Below are positions 28,141 to 39,200 of a stretch of DNA of 64,000 nt, in pieces. Position 1 is the stretch's first letter; each line of letters begins with the position of its first letter. A program made the position numbers and the translations under genes. Origin of the DNA: a bacterium BRH_c32. GTDB lineage: Bacteria; Bacteroidota; Ignavibacteria; Ignavibacteriales; Melioribacteraceae. The notes below the pieces were generated by a model. The model worked only from the letters and a program-made list of their open reading frames with translations, made no database searches and was not told the origin of the DNA. Where the stretch lies: NCBI GenBank assembly GCA_001516025.1, contig LOEU01000037.1, positions 62,001 through 126,000 on the forward strand, read 5' to 3'.

Positions 28141-29010
28141 TTAAAATCTTACTCTCAAATTAATTTTATAATTAAGGTCTTCTACAAAACCAAATTGCAC
28201 TTTTTGCAAATCCGTATTCAATTCTATCTTTTTATTAAAACTTTTAGTTGTAAATATAGCATCTACTGTACTAATAATGTGATTTATTATGATAACAATA
28301 ACTGCTTTGGAGGCAACATTATAATAATCATTTGCCTTACCTCTTTTACCTGAATAGATATGAAATCTCGGAGTCAATGGATCACCATAAGCATAAGGGG
28401 TGTTTTCATCGCCAAAATCGTCCCAGCCGGGATTAAATTGGGGATACTTACCAATCATCTCAAAATACTGTTGATCGCCTAGAGGGGCTAATTTGTGCGA
28501 ATAATAGGCACTGATTGCATTCTCTAACCTATTCAACTCATTCCAATTTACATTACCTGTATTATCGAAAACATTGTAGTTTGCCGTATTAACACTTTCA
28601 TTTATTTTTGAAGCGTTCGTTACTGTCCATTTAGCATATTTTTTTACATCCCAATGTTGATTGGCATAATCTTGGAATACATTAGTCTGGTCATCCCCTT
28701 TCCTATCATAAACCAAGCCGGTATAAACTGCCGCAGCTTCTAAGATAAGGAAAGCAGCTCCTTTTATATAACTTTCGGAATATAATTGACCTGCGCCTGG
28801 AACAGCAAGCGAAAGAAGTCCAGCAACAAACGGAGACTTTTTCATCTCTTCATTCAATAACGGTTTTTGTTCTGAATAAGTATTATCGAAAGAAATTTTT
28901 CTATCCAAATCTATGTTGCCTGATAATTTATTTTGCGCAGAAATCATAGATGTGCAAATAACTGCAATCAATACTATTCTAGAAATCAAATTCAAAAAGT
29001 ATCCCTCCAT
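28141..29010 (-). CDS. DUF5683-like exported/membrane protein
   Basis: A 289-residue protein with N-terminal signal segment (MEGYFLNLISRIVLIAVICTSMISAQ). The diagnostic stretch is SPFVAGLLSLAVPGAGQLYSESYIKGAAFLILEAAAVYTG, abbreviated here by its key residues: a PGxGQxY turn and a following Lys-Gly between two hydrophobic helices, as in DUF5683 proteins of Bacteroidota and relatives. The function of that family is unknown. The start at 29010 is chosen because AAGGAG lies about ten bases upstream and the signal segment begins here; it still overlaps the preceding gene by 32 bases. It sits between the protease-propeller-barrel gene and der. Confidence 0.75.
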   Translation of the reverse strand: MEGYFLNLISRIVLIAVICTSMISAQNKLSGNIDLDRKISFDNTYSEQKPLLNEEMKKSPFVAGLLSLAVPGAGQLYSESYIKGAAFLILEAAAVYTGLVYDRKGDDQTNVFQDYANQHWDVKKYAKWTVTNASKINESVNTANYNVFDNTGNVNWNELNRLENAISAYYSHKLAPLGDQQYFEMIGKYPQFNPGWDDFGDENTPYAYGDPLTPRFHIYSGKRGKANDYYNVASKAVIVIIINHIISTVDAIFTTKSFNKKIELNTDLQKVQFGFVEDLNYKINLRVRF

Positions 29011-32000
29011 AAAAACTCCACTCCTTACCATAGTTAATAGTCTCTCCAAGAATATTTTTGGTGATTTTATCAAAAGAATAAGCAGAACTAAAGAAAACGC
29101 TAGTTGGGAACAGATAGAAGGAATTAACCTTAATTCTTAATTCAGCCCCTACACCTTTTTTGAAATTATCAATCGCAGGAACACTTCCACCCGTCCAAGC
29201 ATTTCCCAAATCACCAAATACCGAAAAATATACTTTATCAATGTAAAGATGACCAAGACGTTTATCTATATTTTTGAACAATGGGAATCGATAAGTTAAA
29301 TTAGCCCATAATAGCTCATTGCCTGAAATTGCATAAAATGGATAACTCTTCATACCGATAAGCCCACCCAAATAATAATCGAAGAAATCAGGAACCGCAG
29401 GACCTAATATCGTAGCCCCTCTAAATTGAAATGTAAGCACATTATCCTTCATTAATTCAATATGTTCTTTCCAGTTTAATTCCAAACGGTGAAAATTAAA
29501 ATTCTTGTAAAGGGGCTTTAACATTCCTTCTACAATTTCATAATTATTATCTTTATTGAACCGGTTAAATTCATAATCATATTGGAATTCTACCTTCCTG
29601 CCAATCGGATTAATATCCGAATCGACAGATGGGATAATACCTGCCAGATTATATTTAAGCCTAAGATTCCTACCGATCAAATAAACATCATTGGAAGTAG
29701 GGTAAAGAATCGTGGTATTAGGAAAAATAAAACTTCCAATTTCAGCTGAATAACGGCTAAAGATAAATCGTAGCTCAATAAAATTTTCATCGTTTATAAA
29801 TTTATTCTTTGCTGCAAGATCAACTTCAAAAAGATTATAAGTAACATCGGTTGAAGTATTAAGTGAATTATCCAACGAATCAAAAATCAAATCAGTATTA
29901 GTTTTTCTCGAAATACTATATAATTCTAATGTAAGAGTTGGTCTTAAACCTAAGCCATAGAAAATCGGTAATTTATTTCTATAATCGAATTGAAGAAGAA
30001 GGTCTCTTTCAAATCTTTTATTTATAGACCCCCCCGCAAAAATACTATACCGATTAAGATAATCGTTTGAAGCTAAGAATACTCCCGGTTTAATTCTATC
30101 TAATGCGGAATTAGAAATATTATAGTTATCATAACGGATGAAAGGGATAATGCTTAACTTAGAGAAAACACCGGTATATTTTTCAATATCATAATCCGGT
30201 AATTCTTTATCGTTATAATTCGTAAATTTTCTGAATGCATCTTTTGATATATCTCCTTTTGGCAGATCAGTATCTAAAGGTGGATTTTCTCTTTTAACGT
30301 ATTTCGCATCATTATTGACTGCAGATTGGGATGAGACCGGTAAAGAAAATATTTTATAACCTGTGGATGTATAACCGGCATATAGTATATTACCTTCTTT
30401 ATCTATTGCGGGCATAAAAGCTCCGCCAATTACGTTTGTAATTCTATTTTTTGTTTTAGTCTCTATGTTGTAGGTATAAAGATTGAAAATTCCCGTTTCA
30501 TCGGATGAATAAAGAATTTCATTCGAAGACTTAAAAACCGGATTACGATTATCAGAGCCATTTTCGATTATTACTTCATAACCGGAACCGTCACTATTTA
30601 CTTTTGCTATCTCTCTTGAATTAGCATAAGAATAATCAAATATAATCCAATCGCCATCATGAGAAAATTTGGGATTATAAACCTGCTCTCCTTTTTCAAA
30701 AAATGTAATCCTCTTAAAATTCTTACCGTCAATATCAACTGTTCCTAAATTAGTAGTACCATCTTTTTGATAAACAAACACTATACTTTTTTGATCGGGA
30801 GAAATTGATGGGTTATTTGCTCTTAATCCGAAAGTCAAACGTTTATCATCGTCTTTATTTATATCATAAATAAATAAGTCATGTATATATGCCATACCGG
30901 GATTATCATAATCTAATTTTGCATATATAATCTGATTTTTATCTCCGACAAATTCAACGGTGGAACTTGCTTGTGAAACCAATAATTTATCTGTTGAATC
31001 AGAAAGATTATGTAAATAGATTGAAGATAGCCCGAAATAGTCATTTTTCTTATTGCTTACATATAAAAATTTCTTTCCTTCCGGCGAAAAATTAGGGTAG
31101 AAATTTCCGAATCCGGTAGAAAGAATTTCTTTTCCTGCAATTTCATTTTTTCTAACATCGCTGATTCTTGAATTATAATCTTCGATTAGGAATTTGCTCC
31201 ATTCATCATAAATCTCATCGCCATCTTTACCGAGAACATCCTTAAATGCAGCATCAATAGTAAAATTAGACCATTTACCAAGTTTGCGTGTAATTTCAAC
31301 AATCTTATCTTCACCATATTTTTGGGCAAGGTATCTCGTTAATGCGAAACCTGAATTATAAACCGATTCATTTCCTAAACTTGTTTTATTAAAAACTCCC
31401 ATTTGATTCCAAGTGAGAAGTTTTCCATCTAGAGCATAGGATCGGAGGATCATATCTCGATGGCTATCCCAATTATCATAATTAAATTCTTTACGCATAT
31501 ATTGGGCGGTTCCTTCTGCAAACCAAGCCGGTATATTAATAGTAGCGACAGGATAGGAAGCTATAAAATTAGGAAATCCATAAAGAATATCTGGTCTTCT
31601 CTTGTCTTCATAATTCAAGAATTGTAAATAAACAGCAGGTATAGCACGGGATAATTTCATTGCCGCTTGAATTTGAACGAGGTGAGTAAACTCATGAGAG
31701 ATAACATTACGAAGCCAATTATGCGATCCTCTTAAATCCATATCAAGAGCTGAAGCCCATATTTCAATTTTATTATCAAAGAAATATGTTGCACCGTTTG
31801 AATAATCATCAATATCTTTTACAACGTAATGCACTGATTCGGGCTCATATCCATACAAAGATGTGATCGGTTCCCAAACGTCATCACCAATCTGAGCAAT
31901 TGTTTTGGCAGTCCTTTCTGCACCTTCATGAAAGTGAACTGAAACATACTTCCCGTTTATAGTAAACCAATTATATTCAGGATGAAATTCATCAAACTGT

Positions 32001-32053
32001 GCATTTGTAACAATCGTTAACGAAAAGAGCAAAAAGAGGATTTTTTTTAACAT
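28979..32053 (-). CDS. HEFTH metalloprotease - PD40 propeller - surface-antigen barrel fusion
   Basis: A 1024-residue exported protein. After a signal peptide (cut near residue 18), residues about 30-260 form a gluzincin-type protease domain with HEFTH at 120-124 and a downstream WFAEG in which Glu180 can be the third zinc ligand. Residues about 310-600 contain TolB/PD40-type propeller repeats (FYPNFSPEGKKFLYVSNKKND, NPSISPDQKSIVFVYQKDG and the like). Residues about 640-1024 are beta-strand rich and end in a bacterial surface-antigen (Omp85-like) barrel pattern: LGGLIGMKSYPF, LTYRFPLFKN, GDLGNAW and a terminal Phe. The outer membrane is the expected site. It lies in the porU-porV cluster. The domain calls are good; the substrate is unknown. 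Confidence 0.82.
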   Translation of the reverse strand: MLKKILFLLFSLTIVTNAQFDEFHPEYNWFTINGKYVSVHFHEGAERTAKTIAQIGDDVWEPITSLYGYEPESVHYVVKDIDDYSNGATYFFDNKIEIWASALDMDLRGSHNWLRNVISHEFTHLVQIQAAMKLSRAIPAVYLQFLNYEDKRRPDILYGFPNFIASYPVATINIPAWFAEGTAQYMRKEFNYDNWDSHRDMILRSYALDGKLLTWNQMGVFNKTSLGNESVYNSGFALTRYLAQKYGEDKIVEITRKLGKWSNFTIDAAFKDVLGKDGDEIYDEWSKFLIEDYNSRISDVRKNEIAGKEILSTGFGNFYPNFSPEGKKFLYVSNKKNDYFGLSSIYLHNLSDSTDKLLVSQASSTVEFVGDKNQIIYAKLDYDNPGMAYIHDLFIYDINKDDDKRLTFGLRANNPSISPDQKSIVFVYQKDGTTNLGTVDIDGKNFKRITFFEKGEQVYNPKFSHDGDWIIFDYSYANSREIAKVNSDGSGYEVIIENGSDNRNPVFKSSNEILYSSDETGIFNLYTYNIETKTKNRITNVIGGAFMPAIDKEGNILYAGYTSTGYKIFSLPVSSQSAVNNDAKYVKRENPPLDTDLPKGDISKDAFRKFTNYNDKELPDYDIEKYTGVFSKLSIIPFIRYDNYNISNSALDRIKPGVFLASNDYLNRYSIFAGGSINKRFERDLLLQFDYRNKLPIFYGLGLRPTLTLELYSISRKTNTDLIFDSLDNSLNTSTDVTYNLFEVDLAAKNKFINDENFIELRFIFSRYSAEIGSFIFPNTTILYPTSNDVYLIGRNLRLKYNLAGIIPSVDSDINPIGRKVEFQYDYEFNRFNKDNNYEIVEGMLKPLYKNFNFHRLELNWKEHIELMKDNVLTFQFRGATILGPAVPDFFDYYLGGLIGMKSYPFYAISGNELLWANLTYRFPLFKNIDKRLGHLYIDKVYFSVFGDLGNAWTGGSVPAIDNFKKGVGAELRIKVNSFYLFPTSVFFSSAYSFDKITKNILGETINYGKEWSFYGGILFEFDF

Positions 32054-32078
32054 AATAAATTCTTCGAATTTTTAGAGA

Positions 32079-35042
32079 TTACTTAATAACTGCTATTTTA
32101 ATAATTTTATTGCCGGAATTTCCGGAGTTGCCTTTTATGTCCACGTGTGCATAGTAAACACCACTTGAGATATTAGTCACATCCCAAACAGTTTCATTTT
32201 CGAATCCGCCAATACCGGTTGAATTTAATTCAGCCACAAGAGCACCGGAAAGATCAAATATCATAATTTTTATTTCTGAACTCTCTTGTAAATAGTAGCG
32301 AATATTTGTTTTGTTACCTGTAACAGGGTTCGGATAGTTATAAACTGATTTTTCAGGTAAAAATTCAGACGGGATATTTTTCACCGTAGCCATTGGGAAG
32401 AAGGAAGTTCTTTGATAATCAGCAAATTCCGAACTCCACATTTTACCGCTTGAAATACCTATATCTATTATTTCAACATCGAATGAATTACTAATTACGC
32501 CTAAAGCTGTATGGCTGGTATTTCCTGGTACCGCTACATTAAACAGAAATAGTTTTGTATTACTACTTTCATTGATTGCTAATGGATATCCTTCTATCAC
32601 TTTTCCGTTTCTTAAAGCATATAATTCACCTGAATTTGCTGCTGAAATAATTTCATTAATTCCATCATTATCTATATCCGAAGCAACAGGTTCGCCAACA
32701 AAAGTTTTATTCTCATTAATCGAATAAGGGAAATTCTCCTCAAATAAACCCACTAAATTATAAGCAATTACTTTATTCCCATTATTGAATACAATTGAGT
32801 TTTCTCCTTTACCCGTAATATCAGCAAGCATAAAACTATTTATTTCTATCGGAGATTCCACAGTAAATATTTTCGAACTATTATCTTCATTAAAGACTAT
32901 AAATTTATTCCCCTTCGTAAGAATTATTGATACGTACTTTCCATTTTTATTCTTTGTTAAGGCTGCTTTTATCGGTGTTTCTATAAATGAGTAAATATTG
33001 TTTGATAAAAGAGAGTAATAGTTTTTATCAGTAAGAATATAATAAGGGATTCCGTCATTTAGTACTTGCAATAACTTTTCATCTTTAAGATTATGAATAA
33101 TGTTATCGGCAGTAAACGATTCTAATGATAAAGTATTAATATCAAAAAAGACAGAATAAATGTTGTTTGATACACCAATGATAATTTTTACTCCGCTATT
33201 CAAAATAGTATTAACAGATACCCAATTTATATCGGCCGGAAACGTGATAGTTTTGATATTATCAGTTGCTCCTACTTTAAGGATATTAAGGTTTCTTCCA
33301 TATCCGCCCATAATAAATTTATTTCCTTCATAATCAAATACTGCAGGAGTAATTTTTGAGAAGAAATCAAATTCTGCTTTATAGTTGCCTTTATCATCTA
33401 ATTGAAATAACTTTCCATTATATAATCGATAATATCGATTAGCACCTGCGAAATTTATCCCAAAGAGATTAGCCGAGTTATTATCTACTAACATTTGAGT
33501 TGATAGGATTCTATTTGCTGCATCTGATTCATATCTAACATTAAATGACATAATCGGTGAAACATCATTAAAATTATCAATAGTTATAAGTGAATTAGCA
33601 CCACTATTTGATTTTGAATCAGGCTTGGAATCATAGTTAAAAATATTTTTATAATATTTCGATTTATTTCCTTTGAACCAGAAGTCATCTTCGGTTGCCT
33701 GTCCATAGACAGTCTCTCCAAAAATATCATAGAATCTTTCTCCGATATCTTGGATACCATCTGCTTCAACCAAGTCAACACCCTTATTCAATAGGTCTGC
33801 ATTAATTTCATTATTATCAATCTTATCATTTATAATCTTTTCATCGATATGCCAAATATATATACCGTTTCCGGCGGCAGCCCAATCATATTCATCAATA
33901 TCCACGATTACACCTTTAAGCGTATCAGCGGAGTACCATTGGAAGCTATTACCACCTTTAGTATAATTTGAAGTATAAGTTTGATCACCGATTTTATAAG
34001 TAACGGTAGCTCCATCCTTATGAGCGTCTCTATTCCTATTCTCGATTAGATAATACTCATTATTATTAATAGGTACTTTATAGATATGGGGTGTTCCGGG
34101 AATATTAGATTGAGAAGAAGCAACTGAAAAAATATTTTCATTTGTTGTTATTGTAATAGGTGATTCCCAACCGAGAAATATTTTTTCCCAAGCCGAGGGT
34201 TCTGGAGGAAACGTGCCGCTATAACCGAAAATCGATTCACCATCCATAAGCCCGGTTCTGCCTATTGCACTTGTCCCTGTTTTAGTATTAAAAAGATCAG
34301 GCAGACCAAGATGACTCGCTATACTTGAAACAATCAATCCGTTAATAGTCAATTCAATTAGAACATTACCTGAAATTGTGCTGATTTCCCTTGATTCAGT
34401 CGAAGGAAGAATTAAGGTATTAGTTAATAATTTATTAGGGAGATTAAACCCTGTGAATGATGTACCAAAAATTTCTTTTAGCGATTTTAGACCAAGATAA
34501 ATTGAAGGAATATCGCGCTCTCCTCCTATGCTACCCGGTGGGTTAAACTCCTTACCTACTCCGGCATGAAATACAATAAATAAATCGTAAGAGCTAAAAT
34601 CAAAATTAGAATTTTGCTGCGATATTTTATTCCAAACTTCTTGCGAAAACTTACCGAGAGGAGTTAAATCATTGGGACTCTGTGGAGTCGGTGAATAATT
34701 TCTCATTGTTTCATTTAAAGTAATTACTTCCGGAAGTACAGTATAATCAATAGAAAATTTACCTTTAGAAACTTTATTAAAGTAATTTTTTGCGAATAAA
34801 AGATGATTCTCAAAATATTGCTTATCAAATGGCAAGGGATCAAGTATAGTATCGCCATAGTTCTTAGAATAGATTGAACCAAACTTACCATTACCGAAAG
34901 TATTTTGATCGGTATCCTGTTGGAATTCTGCCATGACAGCAAGTATTTTAATGTGAGATACTTCTTTGGCTTTAACGTTAAAAGATTGGGCAGATAAACT
35001 GCCCAAGCAAATCGTAAAAATTAATAAGAGATACTTTTTCAT
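32079..35042 (-). CDS. M6-like metalloprotease homologue with degenerate active site, T9SS cargo
   Basis: A 987-residue secreted protein with signal peptide ending SLSAQ. Residues about 30-420 resemble M6 (immune inhibitor A-like) peptidases: an ILAVMAEFQ start, FDLFIVFHAG-like strand, and the stretch ending SHLGLPDLFN. In active M6 enzymes, HExxH immediately precedes ..LGLPDL. Here the aligned residues read SSIAS, so both histidines and the glutamate are gone. The downstream DGESIFGYSG and PSAWEKIFLGW blocks remain. A beta-rich middle follows, then a T9SS sorting domain (NYPNPVTGNKTNI, IKIMIFDLSGALV, SGVYYAHVD). It is cotranscribed with porV and porU. It is likely a binding or structural relative rather than a protease. 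Confidence 0.82.
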   Translation of the reverse strand: MKKYLLLIFTICLGSLSAQSFNVKAKEVSHIKILAVMAEFQQDTDQNTFGNGKFGSIYSKNYGDTILDPLPFDKQYFENHLLFAKNYFNKVSKGKFSIDYTVLPEVITLNETMRNYSPTPQSPNDLTPLGKFSQEVWNKISQQNSNFDFSSYDLFIVFHAGVGKEFNPPGSIGGERDIPSIYLGLKSLKEIFGTSFTGFNLPNKLLTNTLILPSTESREISTISGNVLIELTINGLIVSSIASHLGLPDLFNTKTGTSAIGRTGLMDGESIFGYSGTFPPEPSAWEKIFLGWESPITITTNENIFSVASSQSNIPGTPHIYKVPINNNEYYLIENRNRDAHKDGATVTYKIGDQTYTSNYTKGGNSFQWYSADTLKGVIVDIDEYDWAAAGNGIYIWHIDEKIINDKIDNNEINADLLNKGVDLVEADGIQDIGERFYDIFGETVYGQATEDDFWFKGNKSKYYKNIFNYDSKPDSKSNSGANSLITIDNFNDVSPIMSFNVRYESDAANRILSTQMLVDNNSANLFGINFAGANRYYRLYNGKLFQLDDKGNYKAEFDFFSKITPAVFDYEGNKFIMGGYGRNLNILKVGATDNIKTITFPADINWVSVNTILNSGVKIIIGVSNNIYSVFFDINTLSLESFTADNIIHNLKDEKLLQVLNDGIPYYILTDKNYYSLLSNNIYSFIETPIKAALTKNKNGKYVSIILTKGNKFIVFNEDNSSKIFTVESPIEINSFMLADITGKGENSIVFNNGNKVIAYNLVGLFEENFPYSINENKTFVGEPVASDIDNDGINEIISAANSGELYALRNGKVIEGYPLAINESSNTKLFLFNVAVPGNTSHTALGVISNSFDVEIIDIGISSGKMWSSEFADYQRTSFFPMATVKNIPSEFLPEKSVYNYPNPVTGNKTNIRYYLQESSEIKIMIFDLSGALVAELNSTGIGGFENETVWDVTNISSGVYYAHVDIKGNSGNSGNKIIKIAVIK

Positions 35043-35048
35043 ATAAAA

Positions 35049-36206
35049 TTATATTCCGCGAGGGAAACCTTGTTTTTGAATAGTAGTATTGCCCCATCCG
35101 ATAAGAAGAGTGAAACGCAATGTATTAGATAAAGGATGGTTTTCGCCATTCTTGAATAGATCAGTAGTTATATAACTAAAATCAAATCCATATAAATCAT
35201 ATCTTATACCTGCACCAAGAGTAGCAAATTTTCTGTTTCCATAAGCAGGATCTTCATAGAAGAAACCTAAGCGAAGGGCGAACATAAAATCTTCGGGAAT
35301 TCCGTACCAGTATTCTAATCCCATCGATGTTACTACATCTCTAAGTTCTTCGCTCAATGGCTGATCTGCCCATGCGGTAAAAATTGCTTTATAAAACTCA
35401 TCTTTCTTTTTGGTGGAATCGGGACGGCTTACTAAAAGTTTCGAGAAATCAAGAGTCATAGTAAGCGAATTATAATCATCTTCAAAAAAACGAGTTGCAA
35501 ATCCGAGACGGAAATTTGTAGGGATCGGATCTGCCTGCGCTTGATCTATATAATATATTTTAGGACCAATATTAGAAAGGTTTATACCAACACTAAATTT
35601 ATTGCCAATATTACCGATAAACGGAATTTCCAAATTTTCTGGTCGCCACATTGTTGCTACGTCAAAGCTTACAGATGTAGCTACACCTTTACCCTGCTCC
35701 TGTTCGGTTGGTTTATCGGATAGACGACTATGGATAAGACGGAAATTAAATCCTAATCCCCAATCAGTAGAAACCTTAGTAGCATAACCTAAAGTTAAAG
35801 CAGCATCAAATGACCTAAAAGTACCAATAGGGTCAGGTGAGTTTGATGATGTTCTTACAAATTCTCCAAAATTCATATATGTAACACTTGCAGTAACACT
35901 ACCTGCTAAATCATCTATATACTGTCTATAAGTTGCATAATCATAGAAAAGATCAAGTTGAAATTGTGGCAACCAGTTGCTATGGGTGAAACTAACTTCC
36001 GAACCGGTTAAAAACGCTATACCGGCAGGATTCCAAAATATTGCAGCAGAGTTATCAGCTAATCCTGCTCCGGATTCTCCGATACCACCGGCTCTTGAAT
36101 CAGGCGCTAATAAAAGAAATGGTACTGCCGATTCACCTTGCGCATACGTAGCTTTTGTATAGACAACCGAAATCATTAATATCAGAATAAAAATCATTCT
36201 TTTCAT
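35049..36206 (-). CDS. porV: PorV-like outer-membrane protein of the type IX secretion system
   Basis: PorV is an outer-membrane barrel that shuttles T9SS cargo from the translocon to the PorU attachment complex. This 385-residue protein has a signal peptide (cut near residue 23, TYAQ) and the family opening PFLLLAPDSRAGGIGESGAGLADNSAAIFWNPAGIAFL. It continues as alternating amphipathic strands and ends RFTLLIGWGN plus a short tail. It follows porU by 27 bases, the same neighbour order seen for porU and porV in Bacteroidota. A second UPF0164/PorV-type gene lies at 56.7 kb, but the position beside porU makes this the better PorV candidate. Confidence 0.87.
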   Translation of the reverse strand: MKRMIFILILMISVVYTKATYAQGESAVPFLLLAPDSRAGGIGESGAGLADNSAAIFWNPAGIAFLTGSEVSFTHSNWLPQFQLDLFYDYATYRQYIDDLAGSVTASVTYMNFGEFVRTSSNSPDPIGTFRSFDAALTLGYATKVSTDWGLGFNFRLIHSRLSDKPTEQEQGKGVATSVSFDVATMWRPENLEIPFIGNIGNKFSVGINLSNIGPKIYYIDQAQADPIPTNFRLGFATRFFEDDYNSLTMTLDFSKLLVSRPDSTKKKDEFYKAIFTAWADQPLSEELRDVVTSMGLEYWYGIPEDFMFALRLGFFYEDPAYGNRKFATLGAGIRYDLYGFDFSYITTDLFKNGENHPLSNTLRFTLLIGWGNTTIQKQGFPRGI

Positions 36207-36233
36207 ACTTTATTTACCTCCAATTATTTGCTA

Positions 36234-39200
36234 TTATCTTATTACTGCCAATTTACCGAGATAAGAATTTTTAAATTCGCCATCTGCAGTTTCAACAATT
36301 AATTTATAAAAATAAACTCCATTAGCAATCTGATTGCCATCAGCATCTCTTCCATCCCAATTAACTCTGACAAATTTATCAAATATATTGAATGCTTCAA
36401 TTTCTTTAATTAATCTGCCCGCTACTGTATAAACCTTAATTTTAATATCAATTGGCTTTGTAAGATTATGCTGAAAAGTAAAATCCGTTTCGTTAGAAAA
36501 AGGATTCGGATAATTATAAATATCACTAAGTGTAATTGTTCCCTCGTCTACCACAGTAAAGTATGTAGTTGATTCAGAGAAATTATTAAATACATCCCAA
36601 GCTTTAATTCTTATATTATGATTGCCTAATTCTATTCCAGTAAACTTAAACTTAATTAAACCCGATTTACCGCCTGAATTAAGATCGCCTATAAAATAAT
36701 TAGTTAAGTCCAATGTTGCCGTTTCGTTACCGTCAAGTATTCCTTCTAATTTATGCCCAATTCCAGTACCAGTTGTATTTAATCCAGTCTCATCTTTTAG
36801 CTTTACGAGTAAAGTAAAATCACGATTGACAAGATTAGAGTTTTCAAAAGAGATATCATCAAAATAGACTTCGATTTCAGGACCTTTACCGTCATTAGAA
36901 GCATTAGGATTAGTACCGCCAACGCGAATTTTATTAGTTACACCTATACCATCATTATCTTCATTAAATATATATGAGATTATTTTACCATTTTTATTTT
37001 CGTAAGAAATATCTTTAGGAACCGTAAAATCAGTTTGGAAAAAGCCATTATTGATAGCTACTCTTCCTCGATAAATTAATCCGCCTTGCATAGTAACAGT
37101 ATAATTCATCTCTTTAATTTCGACATTTCTTTCTGAATCATAAACACTTACGATACCTTCTCCGGTAAAATTATTCAATTGCCCGGCTGAATTTCTTACA
37201 GTTCCTTTAATACTTACTTCTCCGAGAGCAGTAACTTGGATATCTGTGTTAAGAGCACTGCCATTAATAGAATCGATACGAACCGGTATTCTGGGTTCAT
37301 TTAATCTAAGAGCAGGGTCTCCAAAGAAATGGAATTTTTCATCATTCTCTTCAGTTCTAAATTGTTTTGTTAAGAAATAAGCTCTCCCCAAACGAACCGG
37401 AAGGTTATTAGCATCGCGATTTCTAAATATATTAGAGTAAAAAGAATCATTCAAAGCAGCATTCAAAGAAGAATAAACAACTCTGGCGGCAGTGAAACCT
37501 GCAATTGCTCCTGAATTTGGTTTTGTTATCATTATTTCTGTTGCACTTTGAAGTGCAGGATCGTCATATTTCCCGAAATCGCATGTAGCCGCAGTTAAGA
37601 AAAAATATTTATCATTTTTTAGTTGCGGAATTGTTGTTGATTTTTCAAAAACTGATTCATGAGCCCATACATCAGGATTACCATGACCAATAAAATTTAG
37701 AATTAATGTGCCATTATTAACGGCATCGATAATCGCTTGATTGACTAACGGTTTTCTTCTTCCTAATCCCGTTGCAACAGTAGGATACATTGCAAGATAA
37801 ATTTTATTTTGATCGAAATATTTTGGTACTCGATTATTTGCTAAGTTTTCTGTTTGACGAGTATGAATACTTCCGTCATCTTGACCTGTTGCCGCAGGAC
37901 CATCATCTGCTACAAGCGTAATAGTATTTCTCCATAACCCTTTATCTATATTCTCTTCATATTCAATAATTTTAGTAACAACTGTTTCTGCTTCTTGTAT
38001 TGAGCTAATGTTTAGTCTGCCCATTGCAAGATCTGCCTTAGCATCATTACCATTAATTCGGGCATAATAATCGTCCGTTGGATAAGCTAAAATTTCATCT
38101 AATGATTCTCTTGTTTGATATGTAGGAACAAAATTTTTATCCTGCTTCTCAGAATTTAAGTAATCGTAGTCACCATCACCGAATAACAATACATAAAACG
38201 GTTTTGTTTGCCAAGTTTTATATGCATTCGATAAGAAATTACGAATCGCCGTAGGATCAAGATTGCCACCTGAAAATTGATTTACAATTTCATCAATATA
38301 AAATACGTCCCCTGATAATGGAGAAAAATTATCACCTGCTCTGAAATCCCTTAGACGTTCAGCTTGTGATTTAAAGCTTTTATGTGTGATAATTACATAT
38401 TCTGATCCGGAAGTAATCGCTCTTAAATCGCGATTTTCAATTCTCTCGATTCCCGAAGGAACTTTGAAAGCAGATTGATTGGCAACAAAATATTTTGAAA
38501 CGGAGCTTCTTGTTTCAAAAGAAGCAAATCTAAATTCACCACCACTAATACTAGCACCTTGAATAATTTTTACATTTTTAAAATCTGTTACGTCAAAACC
38601 ATTTATTGCACTATTTGAAAAATTAAAGAAATTATAAGAAATTAAAGAAGTAGTATCTTTAGAGAATACTATTAAATTATCCATAGCAGCTTTTAATTGA
38701 GAAGTAAATTCAATCTCAAAATAATCAAGGGCAAGACGAGCACTCGTAGAACTGCTCTCCATTGTGAATTTTAGATTGCTTCGTTCTTCAGGAACCGCTC
38801 CGGTATAAAATGCTGAACCAATATGTTCCCTTCCATATCTATAAATTGATTTACCGATAGACGATCCTGAATAAATTTGAGAATTGTTTTCAGTAATTCT
38901 AATAGTAATAGTCGGATCAGAGGCATTAACCAATCTGAAACGATAGTTAATTCGACTATTAGGAATAACATTATTTAGAGTATTAATGAAATTTCTGCTT
39001 TTTGTTGTCTGATCTAATTCATCGCCTAAATATTCTCTTCCGCTTTTTCCGATATTGGTACTATCTTTATCATAAAACCTAAAAGAAGTAGTGGTTGTTT
39101 GCGTATATCCGCCCTGTTCATTTACAGATTGCTTAACGTCCATTCTTTTACCGCGTTCGCCGCCTGAAGTAATCCAATAATAATTCTTTTTAGTATATGG

